Origin: Paguma larvata
Lineage: Eukaryota; Chordata; Mammalia; Carnivora; Viverridae
Direction of reading: 5' to 3'
DNA: 64,000 nucleotides
Assembly: GCA_030068075.1 (NCBI GenBank)
Contig: CM057844.1
Coordinates: 15,856,001 to 15,920,000 of the forward strand
Below the pieces are notes generated by a model. The model saw nothing but the letters and a program-made list of their open reading frames with translations, did no database searches and was not told where the DNA came from. Position 1 is the first letter of the stretch; every line of letters starts with the position of its first letter. A program made the translations under genes and the position numbers. Below are positions 22,850 to 34,500 of the stretch, one piece after another.

Positions 22850-23735
22850 GAAAACGGCAGAGAGATTAAATTTTCTCATGACTTATTGAATCCACTAAAT
22901 TGCCAAAGTCAGAAAGGTTTATTTCAATTTTTTCTTTAATATCTTCTCTAATATTAGTTTATAGAATATTACAGTTGTGATAGAAGTATATGAATACAAC
23001 AACCCACTCTTTGGATATGGAGGCTTTTAATACACGCCACTGAAATGAATTGGGATTTTTTAAAAATCTTTTTTATATTTTTGTTGTTGCTGTTTTCATT
23101 TTTATTTTTCAACTTTACACCAAACATTGAAATGTATGCTGGAAGTCTTTTTGTATTTTAAAATCGATTAAACAATTAATTAACTATTGCAAACTCTTGA
23201 GTACCAACACTGCCCTGCCATATTCTATATAATATGTGCTCCACACACTGGTCTCTGGGCACAGAAGCCGCAAGCATAGCTTTCAGACCCCTCTGAACAG
23301 CTTCCTCTGTATCACTGGGCATCTCTCAGGCACTCAGAGTCTGTAGGTCTGACCACAAACTCTCATAATGCACAAGCATCTCCTTCCCTCCCACTCCATG
23401 TTGATCTGGGACCCATTTTGATCTACTACATGCTGAGTAAATTCCCCTTGTCCCCTTTCAGTGGATCTAAAACTGTGGTGCAATAACTCAAAGGATATTT
23501 ACTCATATCATCACTATAGCTAAACATCCACTCTATCTCACACCTTCCAGGGACTTTCAATTAAATCCTCATACTATTCAACTTGTTGATGGCCATATGC
23601 TTTTCCTTTGGAGGTTGGGAGATATCTATATCTATACATCTATATATGTAATTACATGTAAACTATATACACATATACATTTAGCTGGATTAGAATCCTT
23701 TAAAAAGCTTCCTCTCGAATATGTTATTGTTCTTG
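22850..23735. other. Unassigned DNA
   Basis: No gene. T-rich low complexity at 23058-23115 and 'tatatctatatctatacatc' near 23622. Nothing else recognised. Confidence 0.4.
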
Positions 23736-23739
23736 TTCC

Positions 23740-23915
23740 ATGGACATGCTTATCTTTTTTCTGAATCCTCACTAAATCACAAGCCTCCTGGGCCTTATCC
23801 TTCCTCTTGCTTGCCATATCCAAATTGTCTCCATTAGTATCTGGAATAGAGGAGGAACTCAATAAACACTAAGTAAAGATCTGTTTGTATGGGTGGATGA
23901 ATGAACACAATGCAA
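23740..23915 (+). repeat. L2 3' terminus fragment
   Basis: 'gaggaactcaataaacact' and 'ggatgaatgaacac' are the L2 3' tail in sense; 'cacaagcctcctgggcctt' just upstream fits the preceding consensus. Confidence 0.55.
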
Positions 23916-24104
23916 GGCAACCAAGCTTACCTTCTTTTTCCAGATATTATATGACCCTTTCAAATATGTAAGGCAGCAGGATATCACACTGAACCTATTT
24001 TCTTCTGGTGGAAGATGGTGAGAACCTACAGCGATCTCGTCCTGAACTGCCTATTCCACTGAGGACCATAAGCCATGCTCTATGAGCAGCATTCAGTTTG
24101 ATAG

Positions 24105-24230
24105 TGTGGACTGCATGTTTCAGACAGTTTGACTCAAATGCCAGCTTAACTGGGTCTTGCTTTAATTTGAGACTTCCACATTTGTAAAGCAGAGGTATTC
24201 CTCCTATCTTTTGGCCTCAGTACATTCATG
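24105..24230 (+). repeat. MIR fragment
   Basis: 'gtgtggactgcatgtttcag', 'gactcaaatgccagctt' and 'catttgtaaagcagaggtat' follow MIR in sense. Diverged. Confidence 0.55.
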
Positions 24231-24234
24231 ACAA

Positions 24235-25190
24235 ATAAATATAAGTTTTATTTCATATTCTTATCTTACTTATTCGCCTATGTGTCAAATAATGTACAAG
24301 AATATTTTTGTGGTTTAGCACATTTATTTTGTCAATTTTTTCTTATTCTTATATTGATTGAGGTTGAGAATTTTTAAGTGCCTCGTTTTTCAATTACTCA
24401 TACTTAAAATGGCATGTCTGCTTTCCATGCACAGAGACTATTCCTTTCATCATTGCAAAATTGTTTTCTTGAATATGCCTAATCCCAAGAAAAAGGCATT
24501 GTGGTGTGCTTTGACAATGAGTATCCAGTAGAGGGGGAAGTATGGGAAGTGGGGCAGTGGAAAAATAAAAGACTTTGGGTTTTATAGGCCCATGGAGAAT
24601 GACTCAGTAGATTTGTGTCAGTAGAAATTATACACATAATGTATTATATAGACACTCCAGAAAAGTAGTATTTGCTTATATCTGTGTTTCAAGGGTAAAA
24701 TATGACTTAGAGGTGAATTTATAGAATGTGGCCTATGTTTAAGTATCAGTGTATCTGAACTAACACTCCTCTGGATGTGTGGCATTCTGTGTATCACAAT
24801 TTACTGAAAGATTTATTAATATAGGAGAAAGCATGCTAGACCACCAGTACATTGTAGATTTCAGTACATTTACTTTTTCTCTTCCTTCCCTTAGGTCTTA
24901 AGATGACTCTCTAGAAATTCATATATAGATTTGCACCATACTAATTTGTACACATGAGAAGGAGGGCCTGACTGCATTAATGAAAGTTCTAACTGATAAA
25001 TGACAATTATTAAAAACATATATATCTGAAGTAACCGATATAAGGTTAATGAAATATTGCCTAGAACTGACCCCTAAGGGAGCAGCCTTAATAAATGAAT
25101 AAGAGTAATTTATAATTAGACTTTTCTTTTTGCACTTGAGAAGTCCTTAAATGAGCTTATCTATAAGAAGGTTACACACATCTTCTATTG
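24235..25190. other. Unassigned DNA
   Basis: AT-rich, no gene or recognised repeat. Confidence 0.45.
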
Positions 25191-25207
25191 CCTGCAATTT
25201 TATTTCT

Positions 25208-25419
25208 TTAAATTTTGTTTTAATGTTTACTTATTTTTAAGAAAGAGAGACAGAGCGTGAGCAGGGGAGGGTAAGAGAGAAGGAGACACAGAATCAGAAG
25301 CCGACTTCAGGCTCCGAGCTGTCAGCAGAGGCCAACACGAGGCTCAAACTCACAGACTGCAAGATCATGACCAGAGCCGAAGTTGGACGCTCAACCAACT
25401 GAGCCACCCAGGTGCCCTT
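25208..25419 (-). repeat. Felid CAN-SINE, minus strand
   Basis: From 'ttttaatgtttacttattt' to 'gagccacccaggtgccc'. The target duplication caattttatttct is exact at 25195-25207 and 25422-25434. Confidence 0.96.
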
Positions 25420-25629
25420 CACAATTTTATTTCTATTTTTAATTTGTTTCAGGATAGTTTTCTTCAATAATATATAGTTAAACCCACATAGACTCTTCTT
25501 AGAGTAAACTTTCTGGTCAAGAACTATTAGCTTAATTCTGAGAAGGTTAAGATAGACGAAGCTGCATATCCATCCAATGTTTACAGAAGCCCCGGCCTAC
25601 CTTCACACTGCAGAAATTCTTAAAATGCA

Positions 25630-25935
25630 CAGATTTTGAGTAAAAAAATCCAGACCCAAAAGACTAAGTACTGTATGATTCTATTGATACAAAGTTCAAA
25701 AACAGACAGAAGTAATTTATTGTCACAGAAAATGGATAATGACTGCTTTTGGAGGTGGAAGGTTTGTTAGCTGGAATAGTGCAAGATGGAATATATAGGG
25801 ATGGTGTTCAAGATCTCGATCTGGGTAATTTTTATATGGGTTTTGCACATATGTCAAAGTTCTTTACTGAACACTTAATGTTTGCGCATTTTACCAAAGG
25901 TAAATTATACTTTAGTAAAGTATGATTAACAAAAG
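25630..25935 (+). repeat. Old L1M 3' UTR fragment
   Basis: 'actgtatgattctattgata', 'gatctcgatctgggtaattt', 'tgcgcattttaccaaaggta' and 'aattatacttta' match the sense L1M 3' end in order. Confidence 0.75.
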
Positions 25936-26169
25936 AATGCATAGGTTGTTAATTGGATCTTGGATTCAACTTTAGAGAGGAGGTTAACATAGAAAAAAAA
26001 AAAACAATTGGATATGGAAAACTGGAAGAGCAACTAGATAAAAGTGTTTATGCTTATGTGATGTTCCAAACCTGGTCTTTGCCCCACCACCTAGCATGAA
26101 CTTTAGATATTAATTAGAATGGGAATTGCAATAACAGTCTGCTATCTTAACAAACTGAATGGTTACTTT

Positions 26170-26278
26170 GTTTTTAAGATTTTATTTTTAAGTACTCTCT
26201 CCACCCAAAGTAGGGCTTGAACTACAACCCCAAGATCAAAAATCACGTGCTTTACAGATTGAGCCAGCCAGTCTCCCC
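26170..26278 (-). repeat. Short-form, older CAN-SINE
   Basis: 'aagattttatttttaagtac', 'tagggcttgaactacaaccc' and 'gattgagccagccagtctcccc' make a roughly 110-base element without the GA-rich block. The likely target duplication is tgaatggttacttt at 26156-26169 and tgaatgctatcttt at 26279-26292, 11 of 14, so it inserted in this short form. Confidence 0.85.
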
Positions 26279-26294
26279 TGAATGCTATCTTTAA

Positions 26295-27115
26295 ATTAAC
26301 CAATAGGATATATCAAAATTTCCGAAACTAGATTCCAAAATAAATGCCTCACTCACTGTCTTAGTTTCACCAAGAATTTGTCAACAGCATTGCCTCCCCA
26401 TGCTAAAGAGTTAAGAAGATCCACTAACAGTTCTTCAAGCAAAGTGCTAATAATCCCTAGAGTGACTTTTCTTGTCACTTTGTAACGTAAGTGTGATTTT
26501 CTAAGTAGCTTTTCTCTGTGTCTGCCAGGTTTGAGAAAACCCAAATTCCCTTTTGATGAAATCATGAACTCTAAAGCATTCATGATTTAAAAAAGGAAAC
26601 TATATATTAAATAGCTGAGTCAGGCTGTCTTATGACAGAGAGATATATTCAGTATTTGTTCTAGCCAAATAGAACATCCTTGTTAATATTATGGATCAGG
26701 AAATATCCAGCAAGAAATTTGAGAGCTAAGCATTCTTCAGGATTCAATGAATGATGTCCAAACAGTGCCTTAAAATTATTGAGCTAACCTAGAGTACACA
26801 CATAGAAAATTAATTTTCACACGGGGGTTTGTGGGATAAAAGCAAGACATTGGTATAGTAATATTTGTATATAATATTAATGGGTGTTTCTGACGTTGTA
26901 GAGTTCTATATTTGCCTCCCAGTGTGTCTTCTGTCTTTATCTGCTCTAGTTAAACTAAGCAATTATTTAAAAAAAATAGATGCAATTATACAAATATTCA
27001 CATCCCTAAAAGCAGCCGCCTTTCCCAAATGTTTAATCATCATTGGGTGGGAAAGGGGTTGCCAAGGATGAAGAGGTCTTTGTCACTACTGATGACATTT
27101 TTGTATTTTGTTTTG
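26295..27115. other. Unassigned DNA
   Basis: No gene or recognised repeat; frames of 76 and 68 codons (26353, 26865) have no features. Confidence 0.45.
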
Positions 27116-27119
27116 TTTT

Positions 27120-27490
27120 GTATTCTGTACCTCTGATTCCCTCTTTCCCATCCTCGTTCATTTGGTTTAGTTTCACTCTTTTATTCAGCTCTCAGCTCAA
27201 AGTCTGATAAGGTTTAGATAGTTGAAGCTGCATCAGAGAAGCTTTTCCTTATCTTTCCGTCCCATAGATTTCTCCCCCACCATTCTAAATGCACTTACTC
27301 ATTTGTTGTCTAGTTCTCCTGTGTAGTATGCAACACCGTGGTTGTATCTTTCTTGCTCTGCAAACTATAAGCTACTGAGAAGACAAGGATTGTGTCCTGT
27401 TTTTTGTTCACTTTGCAACCTCAGCTCCAGGTTACATTCTCTAGCACATTGTAGTAGGGACTCAATATATATTTACTGGATGAATAACTG
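27120..27490 (+). repeat. L2 3' region
   Basis: 'ctataagctactgagaagacaaggattgtgtcctg' (27366-27400), 'tctagcacattgtagtaggg' and 'actcaatatatatttactggatgaat' are the L2 3' end in sense; the upstream 'agaagcttttcctta' fits the preceding consensus. Confidence 0.75.
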
Positions 27491-27499
27491 TACAAAGAA

Positions 27500-28650
27500 A
27501 CTAACGGATTAATGAAAGCCTCCCTCTGAAACTGACAGGGTTCTGAATTTGAACTGTGAGGAGAATATGAACTTCCCTTAGTGAAGAGTGGAGATGTCAT
27601 CCCATGATAGCCAGTCTACTCTTGCTGTTTTTCCCCAACTGGGTTCTTTCCTCAGTCCTATCCTGCCTCTCACCTCTTTGAGAGGATCCTTTGTGTTCTT
27701 TATCCATAAACATAATAGTATTCCTGAAGCTGGGAGAGAGAAAGTGATAATAATCAAATGAACATTTCTGATAGTGTACGCTAATAGTGCTATGAAACAG
27801 CTCCCCAATCTAAGTGACACAATGAAAATTCATTTCTAAGCTCACATAACAGTTCAAGTAGGTTGAGAAAGGGGTGGTTCCCTCCTATACATGGTTATTT
27901 GAGAACCCAGATTCTTTCCCTCTGGCTCCTCTGATCTTCTCTAGATGGGGTGGAACTCAAGGTGGGCTCCACCACTTCACCTCACAACCTGTCAATCAGA
28001 TCTCAGTTAGGTGGCACCCTACCTACAAGGCAAATTTGGAAATGCAACCTATCGTATGTCCAGGAAGAAGAGGAAAGAATATGAATGTTGTTGGAGCTGC
28101 TGGAGTTATTTCTGCAACACGTGGGATTGTTGAATCCTCTTTCTTCATTTCCCGTGAGCTTAAATCAAATTAATATACTCGCAGAAAGGCAAACTTTCCC
28201 TGGTTGTCAGGCTTGAGTGGCTCTGACACTCCAGTGACTGCTATCTCATCAACTGGGCATTGGTCTTGGACAAACGTAGACAATGCCTCTCAGAGCATCT
28301 ACTGTTTCCTATCTTTATGTGATGTAGTAGATCCTGTCTTGTGTCTGTATCTTCACCAGGCTCTAGATCCGCCACATAGAACCCTTTAGGGTCTAACACT
28401 GCAGGCATAGGATGTCAGGGAGAATGTACCAGACACAAACAACACCTGCCAACTCCCTGCATGGAGCAGGTCATCTCTCTAGGCCAAGTATCCAACTCCT
28501 CTAGTCTCCCGGTGAGTTTTTCCTCATGTTTCAATCTTGACGTCTAGCACCCTATCTTCTGTCAAGTGGCTAAACTTAACTCCCTAGGAGAAGTGGCAAA
28601 AGCCTAGTATATAGAACTTCATTTGTCTGTAAACATTATAAGAATTGTAA
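27500..28650. other. Unassigned block, possibly an old interspersed repeat
   Basis: 27860-28400 is less AT-rich and has a texture I associate with dispersed mammalian repeats (gtggttccctcctatacatg, tccaggaagaagaggaaag), but I cannot name a family. A 99-codon frame at 27874-28173 and a 61-codon frame at 28204 have no domains. Confidence 0.4.
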
Positions 28651-28699
28651 AACCCGGGACTGGGTTGGATTCATCTCCATGGCTATACCAGAGGGCAAA

Positions 28700-29350
28700 T
28701 GGAAAATCTTTGAGGAATGTTTTTTGTTGTTGCTGAATGAATACCTTATCACCTTGACCGTGACTCGACTACCACCTGTCTTGCCTAAGACTATTCACCA
28801 ACCTTTTAGAACTTAAGATCCTTACGTGTGATAATAGTACAGAGAACCAAGCAAAAAATAATGCATAAGTGGATGTTGGGACCACAATTTTTTCACTTTC
28901 TATAAAAACCTGAGGTTCTTGAAGAAACAAAGCAATACCAATATTTCTAATTTGGGGGAAATTCGCTCTGATAGAGTCAATTGTTCTTGTGAAATAATCA
29001 CTCATTCCCCTTCACTTCTAGGGGAGGATGACACTTCTCTGATCCATTCAAATTGACTTGCTTTGGCCTCATCATGAGCAAAGTGAGTAGACACTGGGCT
29101 TAACGGTCTGACTGGTCCAGATCAATGTAATACTAGCAGATGTAATTCAGCAGAGGTTTGAAACGTGCTTCCATGGCTGAATGTGTTCTGGTATGCTTGG
29201 GCCATCCCAGGAGGATGGCAAGGGCTCGGAGGAGAGGCATGAGATATATGTGGAGCAGAATGGCCTCACACAATCTAACCAGCTGAGCACCACCAGCTGA
29301 CTTGACAAGAGCGGTAATAATGGTTTCTGGTTTAAGCCGCTACACTAATC
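28700..29350 (+). repeat. Probable MLT1/MaLR-type LTR relic
   Basis: 'gacttgctttggcctcatca' near 29055, 'gctgagcaccaccagctgac' and 'ggtttaagccgctacactaa' near 29330 match elements of MaLR LTRs in order. The 5' limit is uncertain. Confidence 0.5.
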
Positions 29351-29503
29351 AATATTTAATGTGCACATTTCTCATATGAACTTTTTTTTCACATTGAACC
29401 TCTCTCAAAGCCATGCCCAACTAGACCTCAGATTATTTCTGATTAAGTCACTAAACACTGAATTGGTCCAGTCTGTGAGAAATAACATTGAGAAGGAAGT
29501 TCT

Positions 29504-29715
29504 TTTTTTTTTTTTAGGTTTATTTACTTTAAGAGAGAGAGGAGAGAATGAATGCAGGAGTGACAAAGAGAAAAGAAGAGAAAGAGAATCCCAAGAAGGC
29601 TCCACATTGCCAGGGCAGAGCCTGATGCGGAGCTTGAACTCACGAACCATGAGATCATGACCTGAATTGAAATCAAGAGTGGAACGCCTAACCAACTAAA
29701 CCACCCGGGCACCCC
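29504..29715 (-). repeat. Felid CAN-SINE, exact target duplication
   Basis: From a T13 tail and 'aggtttatttactttaag' to 'aaaccacccgggcacccc'. The 15-bp target duplication tgagaaggaagttct is exact at 29489-29503 and 29716-29730, though the SINE body is diverged. Confidence 0.98.
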
Positions 29716-29730
29716 TGAGAAGGAAGTTCT

Positions 29731-30300
29731 AATAAACTAGCTGGTAACACAAGTTTCTGGACAGACCTCATATCAATTTGAATAACTGTATGGGATATAC
29801 AGCTATATATAGGAAATATTCCTATACAGGAAATTGGCTACATTTGAAAGCTGTCATACACTGACACAAATTCACAGAGTATATATGCAACAGAAAGAAA
29901 GCTGCTGGATAGGTAATTAGGGTAAAATTTCTACTAATTGTATACAACCTGAGTATATTTAGTGCTGTAATTACAAAGGTAATTTATGATAATAGTGGCT
30001 CCATGCTAACAGTTATTAGTTTAATAAAGCCACTGCTCTAATAAAGCAGATGCCATTATTGAAACATCTCTCTAATTGAAAAGCTACTATTGTAGTCACT
30101 TTAAAATAGGACCAGTAAATAGTGGCAGTACTTTTAAAGTGTATGGCTTTACCTCCAGGGCTGAATATATTGAAACTTTTACCATTTCTATATAGCATTA
30201 CTTCATGCCCTGACTAATATATTGCCTTCCATTCTCTCCACTCCCACCCCTGACTTATATAAGCTGAGCACTGTCAGAGATTCTACATATTTTAAAATCA
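29731..30300. other. Unassigned AT-rich DNA
   Basis: No gene or recognised repeat. Confidence 0.45.
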
Positions 30301-30309
30301 AAGACTTTG

Positions 30310-30490
30310 TTACTCGAAGTGTGGTGTGTAGGACAGCAGTGGCAACACACCTTAGAATTTGTTAGAAATGTCAGATCCCATTTTGTTAGAAATGTCTGCC
30401 CTAACCCAGAATTGTAGAATCAGAATGGGAATCGGATTTTAGCAAGATGCTTAGGCAATTCATATGCACTTAAAAATGCAAAACATTGTT
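30310..30490 (-). repeat. MER5A-like hAT element, first copy
   Basis: 'ttgttactcgaagtgtggtg', 'ttgttagaaatgtcagatcc', 'gaatcagaatggg' and 'caattcatatgcac' follow the antisense MER5A consensus over nearly its full length of about 190 bases. Confidence 0.8.
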
Positions 30491-30584
30491 GTAAGAGATA
30501 GTTCCTTCATATGATATGTATGAAGAATATGTATCTATGGTAAAAATCTGAAGGCATTTCTATATAATTGAATGTTAAGTCCCA

Positions 30585-30745
30585 ACGCAGTCTATAGACC
30601 AGCATCTTTAGCGTCACCTGGGTATTTGTTAGAGCACCAGGATCTCAGCCCACCTCTACCTCTACTGTAGAATCTCAGATATAGCAAGATCCTTGGGTGA
30701 TTCACTTATTTATTAAAGTTTCAGAAGCACTGCTCTAAGGTATCC
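30585..30745 (-). repeat. MER5A-like hAT element, second copy
   Basis: 'tagaccagcatctttagcgt', 'cacctgggtatttgttagag', 'gggtgattcacttat' and 'tttcagaagcactgctct' match the same consensus and orientation as the copy about 95 bases upstream. Confidence 0.8.
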
Positions 30746-30749
30746 TTTC

Positions 30750-31550
30750 TAAGGAAATACTTTACATATAAAGCAAAAGGTAATGCATTAGAATATTCAT
30801 TCATACATACTAAATGGGATATATCATGAAGCTAACAAAAAATATTGTTTTAACTTTTCTCCATGATTTTCTTTGTTAGGGCAGGAACAACACTATGAAA
30901 TAATAGAAAAGGTTTTACTGTATGAGGCACAATATTGTTTTGGGGTAGGACTTCTTGCCTTATTATGATAGTCTTTCTTCCTAATGATAAAGTTTAAAAA
31001 TGCTTTTGTTTCTTCCACTCTGGTAGCCCTCAGCCATTTCCTCTGACAGTATTTTTGGCACTATACTGATCTAGAAGGTTTTAGCGAACACTGTCTTATT
31101 TCAGGGGATACTTAATGATAGCAAGTGGCAGAAGGGGAATAGTATCCTAACAACACTTCAATGGGGATGTAACTCTTTGCCTTTCAGCACCTGTTGTATA
31201 TATGGTACTTGTCTTCATTTTGAATTGTTCAATGAATTCTCACACACTTGGTGCATTTAAATGAAGGTAACTGTTTACACAGTAAGCAAATATAATCTGT
31301 CTTACTGCAACTTGCCATGAAAACTGATCATTCTGTGCCTTGATGTCACCTCATACATTATCTTTCCTGTGTGTAAACGAAGGAGTATTTATCATTACTG
31401 AACACACATATATAACCAGGGGCTCTAATACTGAGCATGTAGCTTAATGAATTTGTTCACAGCAATATCCCTGTGTGACCTTCTCTGAGATTAAAGAGTA
31501 TGTGCACTCCCTCTGAAGGTTTCTGCTTGTCTTTTTTTTTTTTTTTGATT
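30750..31550. other. Unassigned AT-rich DNA
   Basis: No gene or recognised repeat; a T15-type run lies near 31533-31547. Confidence 0.45.
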
Positions 31551-31554
31551 AATA

Positions 31555-31630
31555 TTTCCTGGTCTTGTATATCATATACATGGAATAACACACTATGTAC
31601 TCATTTTTGTCCAGATTTATCTATTGAATT
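31555..31630 (-). repeat. Possible L1M scrap
   Basis: 'atacatggaataacacacta' and 'tgtactcatttttgtccag' resemble the antisense L1M 3' end. Short and uncertain. Confidence 0.35.
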
Positions 31631-31646
31631 CTTTTGTTGAAACACT

Positions 31647-31745
31647 AAAGAAAGAAAGAAGCTACAAAGTGAGAGGAAAGAAAGACAGAAAGACAGGAAG
31701 AAAAAAGAAAGAAAGAAAGAAAAAGGAAAGAAAAAAAGAGTAAAG
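31647..31745 (+). repeat. Purine-rich (GAAA)n tract
   Basis: About 100 bases almost purely A and G (gaaagaaagaaaga type), with a few C/T interruptions near 31670. Confidence 0.9.
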
Positions 31746-31829
31746 TTGACATCACATAAGTTCTCCAAGAATCTAAAACACTTGATTAAAAAATAATTTG
31801 GATAAGCTTTAGTACGCTTATATTTACAA

Positions 31830-31840
31830 AGCTTTAATAT

Positions 31841-31875
<35 letters not shown>

Positions 31876-32047
31876 TTTTGAGAGAGACAGAGATGCGTGA
31901 GTGAGCGAGGGGCAGAGAGAGAGAACCAAGCAGGTTCTGTGCTGCCAGCACAGAGCCCGACATAGGGCTCCAACTTCTGAAACTGTGAGATCATGACCTG
32001 AGCCAAAACCAAGAGTTAGAAGCTTAACTGAGCCACTCAGGTGCCCC
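31830..32047 (-). repeat. Felid CAN-SINE with expanded (ATTT)n tail
   Basis: The tail has grown into about ten TTTA units (31839-31879). Body 'gctgccagcacagagcccg', end 'gagccactcaggtgcccc'. The target duplication atatttacaa is exact at 31820-31829 and 32049-32058. Confidence 0.95.
31839..31879 (+). repeat. (TTTA)n microsatellite derived from the SINE tail
   Basis: About ten uninterrupted TTTA units at the A-tail side of the minus-strand SINE. The likely origin is slippage in the AATA-rich tail. Confidence 0.93.
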
Positions 32048-32319
32048 AATATTTACAATACCTCCCTCACATACACTAAAAAAGAAAAAAGATATTAAAC
32101 CATTTAGTAATTACTAGTTTGAAAATAGACAAAATATTTTAAAAGAACATAAGAATTGTGAAATATAGCACCTATGTCTAGATTTTGATTTTTGATATTA
32201 AAATACTGACTTATTTACAAATTATTTACATAATTTTCCCCCATAAATTTTCACACTCTCTCAGTGAATCAGAAATGTACTGAAAGTAATGATTATACAC
32301 TCGAGTATAGAACTTTCTT

Positions 32320-32535
32320 CTTTTTTTATATTTATTTATTTTTTAGGGAGAGACACAAACAGGTAGAGTGCAAGAGGGGTAGGGGCAGAGAAAGAGGGAG
32401 ACACAGAATCTGAAGCAGGTTTCAGAGTCTGAGCTGTCAGCACAGGGTCTGAAGCGGGGCTCGAACTCAAGAATCTTGAGATCATGACCTGAGCTGAAGT
32501 CCTACGCTTAACCAGCTGAGCCAGCCAGGCTCCCC
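32320..32535 (-). repeat. Felid CAN-SINE, minus strand
   Basis: From 'tttttttatatttatttatt' to 'gagccagccaggctcccc', with an intact body (gagctgtcagcacaggg). No clean target duplication. Confidence 0.95.
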
Positions 32536-34280
32536 AGGGGTACAGGTTTCTGATTAAAATGTCATTATTGTCTTAATTCCAAAAGAACTGATCATTTAGT
32601 CCCCAATTCAATAACTCTTTCAATCATATTGACAGAACCTTTGGAATACAAAGAATTTTTTCCTGTTCTATTTAAAATAATGGTTGTCCTATCTAAAAGA
32701 GTTCAGGTGAGTAGACAGTAAAAACCCTCTTCTTAGAAATAGTACAGTTGAAGTTTAATTAACTTCTGCTGAGCAGTAATTCGAATCAATTCACTTCTTC
32801 TGTGAGAACAGTAAATTTTGAAATTACAATTTATAAAAGATCAGTAATATGCCCCCCAGACAACTGCGACATTTCATTATGAGTATAAAAGACTCTATTT
32901 GGCTAGTGGAAAATTTCTATCATGGAAACAACCTGTCCCCAGTTGTGAAATCATTTGCTTGATAGAATAAACAAGCCCCTCGTTATATTTGATACTTGAC
33001 TCACTCTAGAGTAATCAGTACAATTAGCTTTGGGTCTCACACATCATTAACAAAGTGATGATTTTACATTTCTAGGAAACCTTCTTAGACTCTTTGCCCC
33101 TTGTTATCCACAGAGTTGACAGTAATCAGTCCATCAATCAAGGTATTCTGCAGGTCTCCACTATTGGTCAGAAATTATAATCAATGCCAGAAACAATGGT
33201 GAATAAATGTTCCATAATGTAGTCTCTCAAAAGAAAGCAGAAAGGTAACCAAGGATGCAACGAACAAAGCAGGGTTGTTTTTGTTTATTTGTTTGTTTTT
33301 TGTGCCTATGCCAGTCCTTAAATGGCCTAATGCAGCAATACCATTTCAAGCAGTTACTTGTAAAATGGACAATTACATCTGAGTCTTCAGAAAGAAGCTT
33401 AGATAGGAGTCACCTCAACACTCTTCATATTTCCAAAGTAATTTTTTACTGATCTATCATATCTTTAATGGTTTTTCTCATGCCAGTGTCTTTATTAGAA
33501 GGTGCCACTGCCTAAACACTGAAACAGTATTAGGTTAATTTACTGATGTGTTCACTCTCTCTTTACTTTCTCTTCTCTGAATTTTGCAAGTAAAAAGAAT
33601 AATATAGTTTTGACGAATAACATTAACTATCATTCTTTTAGAATACAAACAAAGTGGTAAACATTGGCTGACTTTGCTCTCTAGCCATTGATTAGACCTC
33701 CTTGAGAGATCTTTCATTTGAGTTTGTGTTTATTTCCAAAGCACCTTGAAAATATAATCTCCTCTGTTTCAGCTAAAAATGATGACTTCATTTCCAAGTT
33801 GTCTTACAAGGATTAGTGCTCTCTCATGTGAAATGTGTTTTGGAAGCCCTTTGAATGAAGGTACCATTTCTCTTTCCTAGCCAGACACTGGCAGAGGACA
33901 CATGTTATTTCTTTCTGCGGCAGGGCCATGCAAAGACTTAAAATATTATTGGAGATCTGTGAAGTTTTAACACTGAATTGCTGCTACTGCAAAAGGGTTA
34001 CGCTTTGATGGCCAACAGATTATAGTTTTGTTTTTTTTAATCAACATTAAGGGGAAAATATAATTAAAACATGATTATATAATTAAAGTACACAGTAATA
34101 TATACAAGAGGGAGTTGTTTGCACCAGGCACAGGTAACAAGGGAATATATTATTTGAAAGAATTTCTAGAAAAAGTATAGCTAAAACTTGGTTGTTTTTT
34201 ATTATCAGACTTCCCTAGCAGTTCTTAATGTCAGTAATAAAATACTCCCACCTCTAAAAAAACAAATTTTTTGGTTTTAC
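32536..34280. other. Unassigned, repeat-poor DNA
   Basis: About 1.7 kb without a recognised gene or repeat, apart from a T/G-rich 'tttgtttatttgtttg' patch at 33279-33300. Confidence 0.5.
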
Positions 34281-34284
34281 ATAA

Positions 34285-34500
34285 TTTTTTGGTTAATGTT
34301 TATTTATTTTTGAGAGAGAGAAAGAGTGTGAGCGGGTAAGGGGCAGAGAAAGAGGGAAACTCAGAATTTGAAGCAGGCTCCAGGCTCTGGGCTATCAGTA
34401 CTGAGCCCCATGCAGGGCTCAATCCCACGACCCTGGGATCATGACCCAAGCTGAAATCAAGTCGATGGACACTCAACTGACTGAGCTGCCCAGGTACCCT
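34285..34500 (-). repeat. Felid CAN-SINE, minus strand
   Basis: From 'ggttaatgtttatttattt' to 'gagctgcccaggtaccct'. Good body match; no clear target duplication. Confidence 0.95.

Noticed and set aside
29821..29870. Small palindrome ggaaatattcc
   Set aside because: Short palindromes of this size are expected by chance in AT-rich DNA and nothing around it suggests a function.
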